64,000 bases of DNA, from the NCBI RefSeq assembly GCF_023156195.1, contig NZ_JAKUKA010000001.1, forward strand, positions 2,356,001 to 2,420,000, given 5' to 3'. A program made the position numbers and the translations under genes. Positions within the stretch are counted from its first letter, which is position 1, and every line of letters starts with the position of its first letter. The DNA is from Chitinophaga sedimenti (GTDB taxonomy: Bacteria > Bacteroidota > Bacteroidia > Chitinophagales > Chitinophagaceae). Below the pieces are notes generated by a model. The model saw only the letters and a program-made list of their open reading frames with translations, was not told the origin of the DNA and ran no database searches. This document shows, one piece after another, positions 29,384-39,088 of the stretch.

Positions 29384-30070
29384 TTAGTCCTTCAACACAT
29401 ATCCCAGGCCTACCTGGGTATGAATCATTTTCTCCTGGAAAGGCTTATCTACTTTATTACGCAGATAATTGATATAAACATCAATAATATTGGTGCTTGT
29501 ATCAAAGTTGATACTCCATACATTGACTGCAATGTCGGCTCTTGATACCACACGATTTTTATTACGCAGCAGATATTCGAGCAATTGCAGTTCTTTCGCC
29601 GTGAGGTAAATATCCCGGCCGTCGCGCTTCACCTCCCGGGTATCCAGGTTCATCACCAGGTCGCCCGCGCGCAACAGATTACCCGAAGCGTTACTGGTGC
29701 CGCCGCTACGCCGAAGCAATGCCCGTATCTTCATCAACAGCTCGCGAAACTCAAACGGCTTAGGCAGATAGTCGTCCGCCCCCGCATCGTATCCTTCTAT
29801 TTTATCGTCCAGGCTATTGAGCGCCGTTAGCATGATAATGGGCGTTTTTTCGTCCGCGCTGCGTACGCGTTTGCAGAAATCATAGCCATTCATGCCAGGA
29901 AGGTTAATATCCAGTATCAGCAGGTCGAACCCACCGCCATCGTACAACCTGTAGCCCAGCTTACCGTCGTATGCCACGCCCACCTCGTAACCGTTTTCCC
30001 GCAGCCCGAAACTCAACATGTCCGCAATGCGCGCCTCATCTTCTACCAAAAGAATGCGATTTGTGTCCAT
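29384..30070 (-). CDS. OmpR/PhoB-family response regulator
   Basis: 228 residues from ATG 30070 (MDTNRILLVEDEARIADML); an upstream in-frame start at 30130 would add a non-homologous tail. Receiver domain: acidic pair Glu10-Asp11, phosphorylated Asp54 in LLILDINLPGMNG, Thr in IMLTALN and Lys in DYLPKPFEF. The C-terminal winged helix has LTAKELQLLEYLLRN and IDVYINYLRNKVD. It is co-transcribed with the downstream kinase gene. The 11-nt-spaced direct repeats about 66 bases upstream fit an autoregulatory OmpR-type site. Confidence 0.93.
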   Translation of the reverse strand: MDTNRILLVEDEARIADMLSFGLRENGYEVGVAYDGKLGYRLYDGGGFDLLILDINLPGMNGYDFCKRVRSADEKTPIIMLTALNSLDDKIEGYDAGADDYLPKPFEFRELLMKIRALLRRSGGTSNASGNLLRAGDLVMNLDTREVKRDGRDIYLTAKELQLLEYLLRNKNRVVSRADIAVNVWSINFDTSTNIIDVYINYLRNKVDKPFQEKMIHTQVGLGYVLKD

Positions 30071-30135
30071 AGTATCAATATTAACGTAACGCCGCTGCAA
30101 TGTACGATTAATGCCGGCTTTTGCGGACAAATGAG

Positions 30136-30156
30136 ATTCTAATGTTATTCTAATGT
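30136..30156. promoter_or_regulatory. Direct-repeat candidate binding site of the OmpR-type regulator
   Basis: Exact repeats ATTCTAATGT at 30136-30145 and 30147-30156 (11-base period, one helical turn), with a weaker TTAATG third element at 30161-30166. They lie between the response regulator (start 30070) and the divergent universal stress protein gene (start 30198). Tandem half-sites at one-turn spacing are the normal mode for OmpR/PhoB dimers. Confidence 0.6.
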
Positions 30157-30197
30157 GGCCTTAATGCCGCTCTAAGACGGTTCACGGACATTTGCGG

Positions 30198-31052
30198 ATG
30201 GCTGTATCATTTCGCAACATACTGGTACCCGTGGACTTTTCGGTCAACACCGAAACTGCGGTAGCCCGCGCGTTAGCGCTGGCGCCTCCGGAAGGCTGTA
30301 CGATCCACCTGCTGCATATTCACCGTATTGGTGCGGGGCACTTTTTAGGGAGAATCAGGCAGTTTTTCAAAGGCATATCATGGAAACAAATAAACACTTC
30401 CATCCGTCGTGCCGAGCTGAAACTGATTGAACTTAAACATCTTATTGAAAAGCAGGCGGAGAACGTGCAGGTGCAGGTGGAGGTTCTCCACGGGCGACCG
30501 GTAGAAGATGTTATCATTCGAAAAGCAATAGACCTGAAGGCCGACCTGGTTGTGTTGGGAAAACAGTCCCAGCACACCGCATTGCCGCAATTGAACACGG
30601 TGGTCCCCAGCCACATCGCACAGGCGGCGGGTGTGCCGGTATTAACAGCGAAGCCTGGTGCGCGCAACAATACCTTACAAACGGTGGTAATGCCGGTAAG
30701 CAACCGCTTTCCGACGAATAAACTGGCATTGATAGGGGCCCTCCGGCAGGCATGCCAGCTGCAGATTCAACTTGTCATCTTTGCGGACCACGATACAGAC
30801 AGGCCTTTTCCACGGCAGTCACTGCTGGCTATTTTCAAAATCCTGAAGGGGCAAGCCGGCGGTAAAGTTAATTATGTAGTGCTCCACGGCCCTAATAAGG
30901 CGAAGGCCCTGCTTGATTACAGCCGCAGTGTGGAAGCGGATATGGTATTGGTAGACCCCGGGACCGAAACAAGTATTATGGGATGGTCGAACCGCCACTT
31001 ATCCGATATGTTACCGCCACATTCCAAAACGATGGTGCTGGCCGTTAGATAA
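30198..31052 (+). CDS. Universal stress protein, two tandem UspA domains
   Basis: 284 residues from ATG 30198; a TTG two codons earlier is less likely. Domain 1 begins MAVSFRNILVPVDFSVNTET and ends with ADLVVLGKQSQH ... SHIAQAAGVPVLTAKPG. Domain 2 (about residues 155-284) begins TLQTVVMPVSNRFPTNKLAL and ends DMVLVDPGTE ... DMLPPHSKTMVLAVR. The canonical ATP-binding G-x2-G-x9-G(S/T) is degenerate in both domains, so nucleotide binding is doubtful. It is divergent from the two-component genes and shares their regulatory gap, so it may be a target of that regulator. Confidence 0.85.
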   Translation: MAVSFRNILVPVDFSVNTETAVARALALAPPEGCTIHLLHIHRIGAGHFLGRIRQFFKGISWKQINTSIRRAELKLIELKHLIEKQAENVQVQVEVLHGRPVEDVIIRKAIDLKADLVVLGKQSQHTALPQLNTVVPSHIAQAAGVPVLTAKPGARNNTLQTVVMPVSNRFPTNKLALIGALRQACQLQIQLVIFADHDTDRPFPRQSLLAIFKILKGQAGGKVNYVVLHGPNKAKALLDYSRSVEADMVLVDPGTETSIMGWSNRHLSDMLPPHSKTMVLAVR

Positions 31053-31111
31053 GACAACTTCCTGCACCCGATTATTTTAAACTCAGCCCTTATGGGCCTC
31101 AACAGTAACTC

Positions 31112-31845
31112 ATGATGCTATTAGCAACCGATTTGGATGGTACTTTTCTGGCAGGAGCCGGAGAACAACGGCAGCGGCTGTATGCAATGCTTCGCAAGCG
31201 AGCCGACATTCAGCTGGTGTTCGTTACCGGACGCAGCCTGGCCTCTGTAAAAGCACTGTTGCAAGACCTTGCCATCCCTACACCCTCTTATGTAATTTGT
31301 GACGTAGGCGCCACCATTGTGAATGGCTGGAGCCTGCAACCCGTACTGCCGCTACAGGCATTAATCTCCGCAGTATGGCCCGGCGCGGATGTGGTGCGAA
31401 ATCAATTGCGCGGCGTACCCGGACTGGTTTACCAGGATGTGCCCCAGGAACGCCGTTGCTCCTTTTTCCTTAAAGATGAAAACCTGGTCCCTGTGATTGA
31501 AGAACAGCTGGCGGGGCTCTCCTGCGACGTATTATATTCGGCAGGAAAATACCGGATGTATTGCCCGCCGGCGTGAATAAGGGTACCTCCCTATCCCGCC
31601 TCGTAGACCTGCTGGGCGCGGATCCGGCCAGTGTACTCGTTGCCGGCGATACGCTGAACGATCTTGCCATGTATGCCTGCGGATTTAAGGGCGTGGTCGT
31701 GGGGAACAGCGAAACCGGACTGGTGGCCGCTACCTCACAAACGTCGCAGGTCTATCATGCAGAAAAAGAAGGGGCGGAAGGCATCTTAGAGGCGATGGCA
31801 TTTTTCGCCCTGCCCGAACGCAAAAGTGAACTCGTTAATTGTTAG
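31112..31845 (+). CDS. HAD-superfamily phosphatase (sucrose-phosphatase/Cof type), frame-broken
   Basis: Start ATG 31112. HAD motif I is DLDGT at residues 7-11 (nucleophile Asp7, acid/base Asp9). Motif II is the Thr in VFVTGRS. A cap region follows. The frame breaks near 31545 and resumes with LPAGVNKGTSLSRL (motif III Lys region) and VLVAGDTLNDLAMY (motif IV acidic residues). The restored length is about 244 residues. The layout matches HAD-IIB sugar-phosphate phosphatases such as sucrose-6-phosphate or mannosyl-phosphoglycerate phosphatase; the exact substrate cannot be told. The following small gene begins at its stop. Confidence 0.8.
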
Positions 31846-32039
31846 TTGTGGAGGATTTAAAAAAGTTACCATTTGTGACATTGGTCGACATGTTGGCTAA
31901 TCATACCGAACGAGTAATGCACTTACTCAAAGAAGGAATTACAGGCAAAGATTATGACGCCGGAAAAGCGATGATCAAGTTATTAACGGCGGAAATCGAG
32001 CGCCGGAACAAAAAAAGAGAAAGGCGGACTAAGCGATAA
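31839..32039 (+). CDS. Small hypothetical protein
   Basis: 63-66 residues starting at TTG 31839 or, more likely, GTG 31848 (VEDLKKLPFVTLVDML), ending in a very basic tail (RRNKKRERRTKR). Mostly helical, no signal peptide, no ATG start. It overlaps or abuts the phosphatase stop (31843-31845), so it is probably translated from the same message. Function unknown. Confidence 0.6.
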   Translation: MLVVEDLKKLPFVTLVDMLANHTERVMHLLKEGITGKDYDAGKAMIKLLTAEIERRNKKRERRTKR

Positions 32040-32096
32040 TTGACGCGCGTACTCATTATTTGTCTATATTCCCGTGCAATCACGTAAGCACTACCC

Positions 32097-33414
32097 ATGG
32101 CTTTAACACCAATAGAGAAATTATTACGGCCGGTTAATAAATTTATTCACCGGGAGTTTACCGGCGGCATCGTATTGTTCGTGAGTGTGATCGTAGCGAT
32201 AATTATCGCAAATTCGCCCTGGGCAATTTATTCCCATCATTTCTGGGAAACGACCGTTAGCGTCGACTTTGGAGGCAACGGCCTGCACGAACCGCTGCAT
32301 GTTTGGATCAACGACGGACTCATGGCGCTGTTCTTCTTTGTAATCGGCCTGGAATTAAAACGCGAATTCATGGCCGGTGAGCTATCCAGCCCAAGGAAAG
32401 CGATGCTGCCAATGGTAGCTGCGCTTGGGGGATGCTGGTGCCGGCAGGAATTTACTTGCTGTTTAATGCCGGCAGGATGTCTGCCACGGGCTGGGGCATA
32501 CCTATGGCGACAGACATTGCTTTTGCGCTCGCGTTGCTTTCCCTGGCAGGGCGTCATATTCCCGCATCCATCAAGGTTTTTTGGCCGCACTGGCGGTTGC
32601 CGACGACCTGGGTGCTGTACTCGTAATTGCCTTCTTTTACACCTCGCATATTGCAGTAGCTCCATTGATGATCGGCGCGTTGCTACTACTGGTATTACTT
32701 GCAGGAAACCTCTCAGGTATCCGGCATGTATTATTCTACCTGTTACTGGGCATCGCCGTATGGGTGTGCTTCCTGTTCTCAGGGGTGCATGCTACCATCG
32801 CCGGAGTGCTGGTTGCTTTCACAATACCTGCCCGGACAAAGATCAATGAAGAAGAATACGCTACTTCGGTAAAATCCAACATCGGCCATTTTGAGCAGGC
32901 CATACCACACTTTGGTGCGCTGATTAGCCCGGAGCAACTGCATCATATAGAGCGTATCAAACAATTGAGTCTGGACGCTGAGACACCACTGCAAAAAATC
33001 GAGCACTCGCTACACCCCTGGGTAGCGTTTCTGATCATGCCGCTATTTGCACTTGCCAATGCCGGCATGCAAATAGATGCAGGCTTTTTCTCCGAAATAT
33101 TGAACCCTGTCAGCGCTGGCATATTCGTAGGCCTGGTGGCAGGAAAATTCATAGGGGTACTTTTATTCACCTGGTTGATGATCAGGAGCGGAATAGCCAC
33201 CATGCCCCTTGGGGGCAACTGGCGACACATCGTTGGCGTGGCATTGCTGGCGGGTGTGGGCTTTACGATGTCGTTATTCGTAACCGGCCTTGCCTTCCAC
33301 TCACCGGCGCTGATAGACGAAGCCAAATATGGCATCCTGCTTGCTTCTATCGTAGCCGGCACTGCAGGCATCCCGGTACTACGAACCGGACGTACCGCCA
33401 CGGTGTTATCTTAA
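32097..33414 (+). CDS. nhaA: Na+/H+ antiporter NhaA, frame-broken
   Basis: Start ATG 32097 ([20 protein letters not shown]). Typical NhaA segments are present: [20 protein letters not shown], then [14 protein letters not shown] (transport Asp of helix IV), [18 protein letters not shown] (the essential Asp-Asp of helix V) and [15 protein letters not shown]. Two one-base losses, near 32432 (G-run) and near 32582 (T-run), split the frame; the restored length is about 439 residues. NhaA expels Na+ in exchange for H+ at the inner membrane and works at alkaline pH. The DUF389 gene starts 4 bases after its stop, so the two form one unit. Confidence 0.92.
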
Positions 33415-33418
33415 TGTT

Positions 33419-34746
33419 ATGAAAGAAAAGCAACAAAACCGCGTGTGGCGCATGCTTCGCTTTATTGTGAGCCGCCGTTTCAACCTGCACCTAGACAAAG
33501 CAGATGAACAATCAATCATAAAGGACATCACATGGAACACCGAATTTAAGGGCGCCAACCTGTGGACGCTGATATTCGCGATTTTTATCGCTTCCATCGG
33601 ACTAAATGTGAATTCAACCGCCGTTATTATCGGCGCGATGCTTATTTCTCCCCTTATGGGCCCTATCATGGGCGTTGGGCTCGGGATTGGCATCAATGAT
33701 TTCGCACTGGTTAAAAAGGGCTTTCGGAACTTATTCTTCGCCACGATTACCAGCGTAGCTACTTCTACCCTGTACTTCATGGTCACGCCCCTCCATGAGG
33801 CGCAAAGCGAATTGCTTGCACGCACAACGCCGACCGTATGGGACGTATTCATTGCTTTTCTTGGTGGACTTGCCGGCATTGTAGCGGCTACAAGGAAGGA
33901 GAAAAATAACGTCATCCCCGGTGTGGCCATTGCGACCGCTCTTATGCCGCCATTATGCACAGCGGGTTATGGAATCGCTTCCGGCAATATCTATTACCTG
34001 TTAGGCGCCTTCTACCTGTATTTTATTAACAGCGTGTTTATCTGTTTCAGCACCATCCTGATGGTCAGGTTTCTGCGCTTCAGGAAAAAATACTTTGAAG
34101 ATAAAGGCTATGAAAAGAAAGTATCACGATACATATTCATAATCATTACGATTACACTGTTACCCAGCATCTACATGGCATACAGGATCGTCAACAAAAG
34201 CATTTTTGTTAACAACGCGCAGCGGTTCGTGAAAGAACAATTCCAGTTCCGCAATACGCAGGTGGTAAGTAAAAACTTCCTGTTTAACGGCCGTGAGGGC
34301 AATATTGAATTGCTTTTAATCGGGCACGAAATCCCCAACCATGTAATCGACTCTATCCGGAACGAAATGCCAAATTATAACCTGGGCCATTCGCAACTCA
34401 TCGTCCGGCAGGGATTAAATGCCAAACAGGAAGTGGACCTGATGCAAATTAAGGCCAGCATCCGGAAGATGTGTTCAGCAGGGATTCCCTTGCTAACATG
34501 GCTGACAGTGATACGGTACGCCAGTTACCGGATTTGCGTCTTGAATTAAAGGCATTATTCCCCGAAATGGCCTCCTATTCGATCGCCCCGGTTCAGGTAC
34601 GTACAATCGACAGCATTCGCATCGACAGTATTACAATGGTCGTGGCCGATTTCAGAAGGCGACCATCTGTGGCAGACAGGCGCCGGCTGCAGGATTGGTT
34701 GAAGCAGCGGCTGAAAGTCGATACGGTAAGCCTCGTCGTTCCTTAA
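33419..34746 (+). CDS. DUF389 / TIGR00341-type membrane protein, frame-broken
   Basis: Start ATG 33419, four bases after nhaA. The DUF389 core is unmistakable: FASIGLNVNS-type FIASIGLNVNSTAVIIGAML, then ISPLMGPIMGVGLGIG, VWDVFIAFLGGLAGIVA and VIPGVAIATALMPPLCTAGY, with about seven membrane segments to residue 255. A soluble C-terminal domain follows. The frame changes near 34467 (one base missing before EDVFSRDSLA) and ends at TAA 34744-34746; the restored length is about 442 residues. The family's function is not established. Coupling to nhaA suggests a role in ion homeostasis (inference). Confidence 0.85.
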
Positions 34747-34841
34747 TATCTCACGTAGTGTCGTTATGCCGCCGCTGCCCTATTCGAGTTAATGGCAATG
34801 CACGGTCAACTTATCAAAACATAAATCTAGGAATTTTTTCG

Positions 34842-34849
34842 TACCTTTG
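34842..34849 (+). promoter_or_regulatory. Candidate Bacteroidota -7 promoter element
   Basis: TACCTTTG matches the Bacteroidota -7 consensus TAnnTTTG and lies 28 bases before the ATG at 34877. A clear -33 TTTG was not found at the expected distance, so this is tentative. Confidence 0.4.
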
Positions 34850-34876
34850 TTTCATCACGTCAAAACGCCACGTCAG

Positions 34877-36373
34877 ATGAAACTATTTGCATCCATTTTA
34901 ACCGCTTGTGTATTCAGCACTCCGCTTCTTGCACAGCTTCCAGAAACCCGCATAGACAGCACCCTGCAAGCCCTTTACAAGCAACATGAAATAGCCGGTA
35001 ACGTGCTGATCGCCGAAAAGGGAAAGACAGTGTATACCCGTTCGTTAGGCTACGCCGACCGCGCCAGGGGCATTGTTCCAGATGCGCAAACATCCTTCCA
35101 GCTGGCTTCCCTGTCCAAAACATTTACCGCTATCGCCATTCTTCAACTTAAAGAGAAAGGCAAATTACAGTTGGATGAACCTGCAAAAAAATACCTTCCC
35201 GCATTTAAATATGAAGGCATCACCATCCGGCAACTGTTAAGTCATACCTCGGGGCTAAACGACCTGCAGATGTTCGAAGCACCCTACATGGCCGATACCT
35301 CCGGGGTGTTTACGATTGCTGACCTGGTGCCGGTTATCAACACGGCGGAAAACAGCATTGTGTTTGCTCCCGGGGAAAAATGGAAGTATTCTAATAGCGG
35401 TTTCGGGCTTCTGGCGTTAATCGTAGAAAAAGTAAGCGGGATGCCGTTTCAAAACTATCTGGCCAAAAACATTTTTAGACCTGCCGGAATGATGCACAGT
35501 TATGTAAACACGCCGCTGATCGCCGTGAACGATGCACACCGCGCTAAAGTGTATGATTACCTGAATTATGCACCATGGATATGGCAAAAAGCAGACTCCC
35601 TGCCACAAAACCGTGTAGAATACCATAACTTGATGGGACTGATGGGACATAGCAACATCATCAGCACGACCGGCGACCTATTGTTGTACGACCGTGCTCT
35701 TTACAGTCATAAACTGCTGAAACAAGCCACCCTGCAGGAAGCCTTCCAACCCGCACGCCTCAATAATGGTCAGCTGGCACAAACCGGCTGGGCAAATAAT
35801 GAATGCTATTACGGCCTGGGCTGGTGCATATTAAAAGATAGCAGTCAGGGTAAAGTGGTGTTTCATGCTGGCGGGATGGCCGGCGCCGTGACCATCATGC
35901 TGCGCAATATCACTAAAGACCAAACGGTGATCATGCTTAATAATGTGACCCACCGTGGCACACACGAAGTTGGCGTTAACCTGTTGCGACTATTAAATGG
36001 CAGGGAGCCTGCTCAAAGTAAAAAGTCGCTGGCTACACTGTTTGCACGTACAATGATCACTAAAAATCCTGATGCGGCACTGGCGCAATTCAACACACAC
36101 AAGACCGATACTGCGCACTATTATTTGAATGAAAGAGAGATGAACATACTCGGGCTCCAAATGTTCTACAACGGGTATGCCGTGGAGGGTATGGAAGTAC
36201 TGCGCCTGAATACCCTGTTGTTTCCCGGCAGTGCTAACGTGTATGACAGTTATGCGGGGGCGTTAAAAAGTAGTGGAAAGGTGGAAGAGGCCCGGATGAC
36301 GTGCCTTAAGACGTTAGCGTTAGCCCCGGGGCATGCCGGGGCGAAAAAGATGCTGATGGAACTGGATCAGTAG
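34877..36373 (+). CDS. Serine hydrolase, class C beta-lactamase/penicillin-binding family, exported
   Basis: 498 residues from ATG 34877 (MKLFASILTACVFSTPLLAQ signal peptide; the in-frame ATG 30 bases upstream precedes it without purpose). Catalytic motifs: Ser78-x-x-Lys81 in QLASLSKTFTAIAI, Tyr171-Ser-Asn173 in WKYSNSGFGL, and HAGG replacing the KTG box at about residue 335. Residues about 400-498 are TPR-like helices. Family members include D-aminopeptidases, esterases and DD-peptidases, so antibiotic hydrolysis should not be assumed. It is a single gene with a possible -7 element upstream. Confidence 0.88.
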   Translation: MKLFASILTACVFSTPLLAQLPETRIDSTLQALYKQHEIAGNVLIAEKGKTVYTRSLGYADRARGIVPDAQTSFQLASLSKTFTAIAILQLKEKGKLQLDEPAKKYLPAFKYEGITIRQLLSHTSGLNDLQMFEAPYMADTSGVFTIADLVPVINTAENSIVFAPGEKWKYSNSGFGLLALIVEKVSGMPFQNYLAKNIFRPAGMMHSYVNTPLIAVNDAHRAKVYDYLNYAPWIWQKADSLPQNRVEYHNLMGLMGHSNIISTTGDLLLYDRALYSHKLLKQATLQEAFQPARLNNGQLAQTGWANNECYYGLGWCILKDSSQGKVVFHAGGMAGAVTIMLRNITKDQTVIMLNNVTHRGTHEVGVNLLRLLNGREPAQSKKSLATLFARTMITKNPDAALAQFNTHKTDTAHYYLNEREMNILGLQMFYNGYAVEGMEVLRLNTLLFPGSANVYDSYAGALKSSGKVEEARMTCLKTLALAPGHAGAKKMLMELDQ

Positions 36374-36402
36374 CGGAAAACGGTCGAAGTCATAGCGTCC
36401 CA

Positions 36403-36920
36403 TCAATGAGGCAGCTTTTCCCTGAAATACCCATACGTCCAAGTGCCTGCGATGGCGCTCAGTAATACAACTGCTACTACCAGCGCGCCAGTACCGATTT
36501 GTGCAAACAGCGGGCCTGGACAAGCACCCGTGAGCGCCCAGCCAAGACCGAAGATCAGTCCGCCATAGATCTGCCCTTTATTAAACTTCTTGGGATGAAA
36601 CGCGATCTTTTCGCCATGAATGGTCCTGATGTTGAATTTCTTGATCAGCCATACCGAGATGATGCCTACCACCACGGCCGTACCGATCACGCCATACATG
36701 TGAAAACTTTGCAGCCGGAACATTTCCTGTATGCGGTACCAGCTGATGATCTCCGCTTTTATGAATACGACGCCAAAAAGCAGCCCGACAGCCGGTACTT
36801 GAAATTATACCACCATGGATGTTGCCTTTGCGATTCGTTGATGCAGATCGTATCAAGAGAACGGACTTCAAAATCAGTATTTGCCGGTTGCGTTTTTACA
36901 AATGGTGTGGCTGTTTCCAT
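36403..36920 (-). CDS. DUF6691 / YeeE-YedE family membrane protein (second transporter half), frame-broken
   Basis: Start ATG 36920 (METATPFVKTQPANTDFEVR). The frame changes near 36790 and resumes LLFGVVFIKAEIISWYRIQE, then MYGVIGTAVVVGIISVW, and the family signature GGLIFGLGWALTGACPGPLF with its conserved Cys-Pro-Gly. Restored length about 172 residues, four predicted membrane helices after an unusually long soluble start. YeeE/YedE proteins carry thiosulfate or other sulfur compounds via Cys-containing pores, and in many bacteria the carrier is split into a YeeE half and a DUF6691 half. The YeeE gene ends 24 bases upstream. Part of the 36.4-40.7 kb sulfur module. Confidence 0.85.
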
Positions 36921-36944
36921 AATTATCTACGAGTTAAAGGAAAA

Positions 36945-37505
36945 TTACAAATGAAGAATAAAAGGCAGTAACAGGTTGGCCATGATGAATCCGCCCACCA
37001 TAAACATGACGGTAGCCACCAGGGAAGGCCATTGCAAATCGCTCAATCCCATGATGGCATGGCCCGAAGTACAGCCTCCGGCATAGCGGGTGCCGAAACC
37101 AACGAGGAAACCGCCCCCACCAACATGATCAGCCCGCGCAAGGTAAACAGGCTATCCCGGAGAAAAGCTCTTTAGGGAGTAAACTGCTGCGATCTGTAAT
37201 GCCGTATCGTGCCAGCTCCTGCGCCAGCGCGGGGTTTACCGCCACCGGGTTTGGGTTGGGGATCAATAGCACGGTTAATAAGGCGCCGGCCAAAATGCCC
37301 CCCACAAAAAAGAAGTTCCATATCTCTTTTTTCCAGTCATACTGGAAAAACTTTATTCCCGCCGGGAAACAGGCTGCGCAGGCATGCCGCAGATTGGCAG
37401 AAATGCCAAAGTGCTTGTTGCCAAGGATCAGCAAAGCTGGCACAATTAGTCCGATCAGCCCCCTGCGACATACCAGGGCCAGGGTTGTTGTAATACCTGA
37501 AGCAT
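36945..37505 (-). CDS. YeeE/YedE family sulfur transporter (first half), frame-broken
   Basis: Start ATG 37505 ([16 protein letters not shown]). After a lost G near 37453 it continues [39 protein letters not shown] and [15 protein letters not shown]. After changes near 37145 and 37117 it ends [20 protein letters not shown] and LLLPFILHL at TAA 36945-36947. The conserved Cys of HACAAC and GGCTSGH are the thiosulfate-pathway cysteines known from YeeE. Restored length about 187 residues. A GTGA-N6-TCAC palindrome lies 50 bases upstream. It forms a transporter with the downstream DUF6691 protein. Confidence 0.87.
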
Positions 37506-37554
37506 TCAATACATTTTTAGTTTGCAAACTTATTATCACTGGCAGCGTTTAACA

Positions 37555-37568
37555 GTGACTTTGGTCAC
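37555..37568. promoter_or_regulatory. Crp/Fnr-type site before yeeE
   Basis: GTGACTTTGGTCAC is a perfect palindrome of the form GTGA-N6-TCAC, ending 50 bases before the yeeE start (37505). It is one of four such sites in the sulfur module. It also lies between the persulfide dioxygenase stop and yeeE, so it would give yeeE-DUF6691 an own promoter. Confidence 0.7.
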
Positions 37569-37605
37569 TTAGTTTCAGTGATATGGGAGATCTTCCCGCT
37601 GCTAC

Positions 37606-39011
37606 CTATTGCGAGTTCACTACCGGATTTCCTTCCTGTATCCATTTATTCATGCCTGCTGAGAAATTTAATACGTTTTTATATCCTTTTGAGCAAGCAA
37701 CGAATAACCTATTGCGGCCCTATCGCCTCCCTGGCAGTGAATAACCACCTTTTTATCCCTGCTGATCCTGTCGATATTTTGAGGAAGGTAGCCTACAAAT
37801 ACATGGTCTGCTCCCTTTATATGGCCGGCCTGGTATTCCGTAGCGCCACGCAGGTCTACCACCTGTATGCCATTGTTGTAATAAAGATCCTTAAACTCCT
37901 CCAGGGAGATCACCGGCTCCTGGTCCAGCTGACCGCCGGCTGCCGTCCAGGCTTCCACGGACGGGATATATCCGTAGATGTTATCCAGTCCTATGCGCAT
38001 GAGTTTCCGCGTGAGGTCATCCAGGTGAGCGGGATCTGCTACCAGGATAAAAGGCGTGTCGTAGTCAAGGAACCAACCGGCCCAGGTATTGAAGGAATTG
38101 TTACCCTGTATATTAATGCTGCCGGGAATGTACCCTTTCGCAAAAGCCGCCTTATCACGGGTATCGATGAGCTTGTATCCTTTTGCCTGCGCGGCCTTCA
38201 ACTCCTCTATGGTCAACTTTTTAACAGCAGGCACTTCGGTAAGCAGCGGCCTGTTCACCTTATTCAGCCTTTTCATCATCGCAAAATACTTTGGCGGTTC
38301 CGGCTGATCAGCCAACAAGTATTGTACAAAACCGGCTTCATCCTGCTGGAAGCGGAATGCCCAGTTCCTCAACATTTCATAACCGGTAGTGGTAGATGGT
38401 ACCGCACCGAGAGCTTTTCCGCAAGCAGATCCTGCGCCATGTCCCGGCCATACCTGTACATGCGGTGGCAAGGCACTGAATTTTTTAAGCGAAGTATACA
38501 TATGATGGGCGCCTGCTTCCTGTGTACCTTTCAGACCGGCAGCCTTTTCCAAAAGGTCCGGCCGGCCGATATCTCCAACGAACACAAAGTCGCCGGTAAA
38601 CAGCATCACAGGCTCATCACTGGCTGGCTTGTCCCTTAATAAAAAGCTGATGCTTTCCGGGGTATGACCAGGAGTGTGCAACACTTCAAATTCCAGGTTG
38701 CCCAGTTTGATGATACTGCCATCTTTCAGTCCCACATGGTTAAATTCATATTGCCAGTCCGGGCCGCCTTCATCGGAGAGATACATAGCGGCGCCGGTAA
38801 GGGCTGCCAGTTCGCGAGAACCTGCCAGGAAGTCGGCATGGATATGGGTTTCCAGAATATGGGTAATTTTCATTTTCTGCTCCTGTGCGATTTGCAGGTA
38901 AGTATCCACATCTCTTTTAGCATCGATAACGGCAGCGACGCCTGCCTTTTGACAACCAATAAAATAACTGCCCTGTGCCAGGCTCTTATCATAAATGTGC
39001 TGAAAATACAT
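37606..39011 (-). CDS. Persulfide dioxygenase-like MBL-fold protein fused to two rhodanese domains, frame-broken at the end
   Basis: Start ATG 39011 (MYFQHIYDKSLAQGSYFIG). The N-terminal metallo-beta-lactamase fold is of the ETHE1 type: ETHIHADFLAGSRELA with His58, HTPGHTPES with His116, and FTGDFVF with Asp141, the expected mononuclear iron ligands of persulfide dioxygenases. Residues about 262-360 are a first rhodanese domain whose active loop (ILVADPAHLDD) has no Cys. Residues about 365-468 are a second with HCQGGDRA (Cys426). A lost A near 37684 hides the true end NVLNFSAGMNKW ... VVNSQ at 37606. The fusion would oxidise glutathione or other persulfides to sulfite and move sulfane sulfur. 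A GTGA-N6-TCAC site lies 54 bases upstream. Confidence 0.9.
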
Positions 39012-39064
39012 AGTGCTTTGTTTTTCTGTTTCCACAAAGTTGAAAGCTATCTCGTTCCCTATCG

Positions 39065-39078
39065 GTGACGCATGTCAC
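39065..39078. promoter_or_regulatory. Crp/Fnr-type site before the persulfide dioxygenase gene
   Basis: GTGACGCATGTCAC, a perfect GTGA-N6-TCAC palindrome 54 bases before the start at 39011. It lies in the 77-base gap after the crp-like gene. Confidence 0.7.
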
Positions 39079-39088
39079 ACAGCCGATC

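Noticed and set aside
32097..33414. Programmed frameshifting in nhaA and similar genes
   Set aside because: The breaks are spread over unrelated genes at plain short homopolymers without slippery-site plus stem-loop context; sequencing indels explain them better.
34877..36373. Antibiotic-resistance beta-lactamase
   Set aside because: SxxK and YSN motifs place it in the broad class C-like hydrolase family, but it has HAGG and a TPR-like tail; many members are peptidases or esterases.
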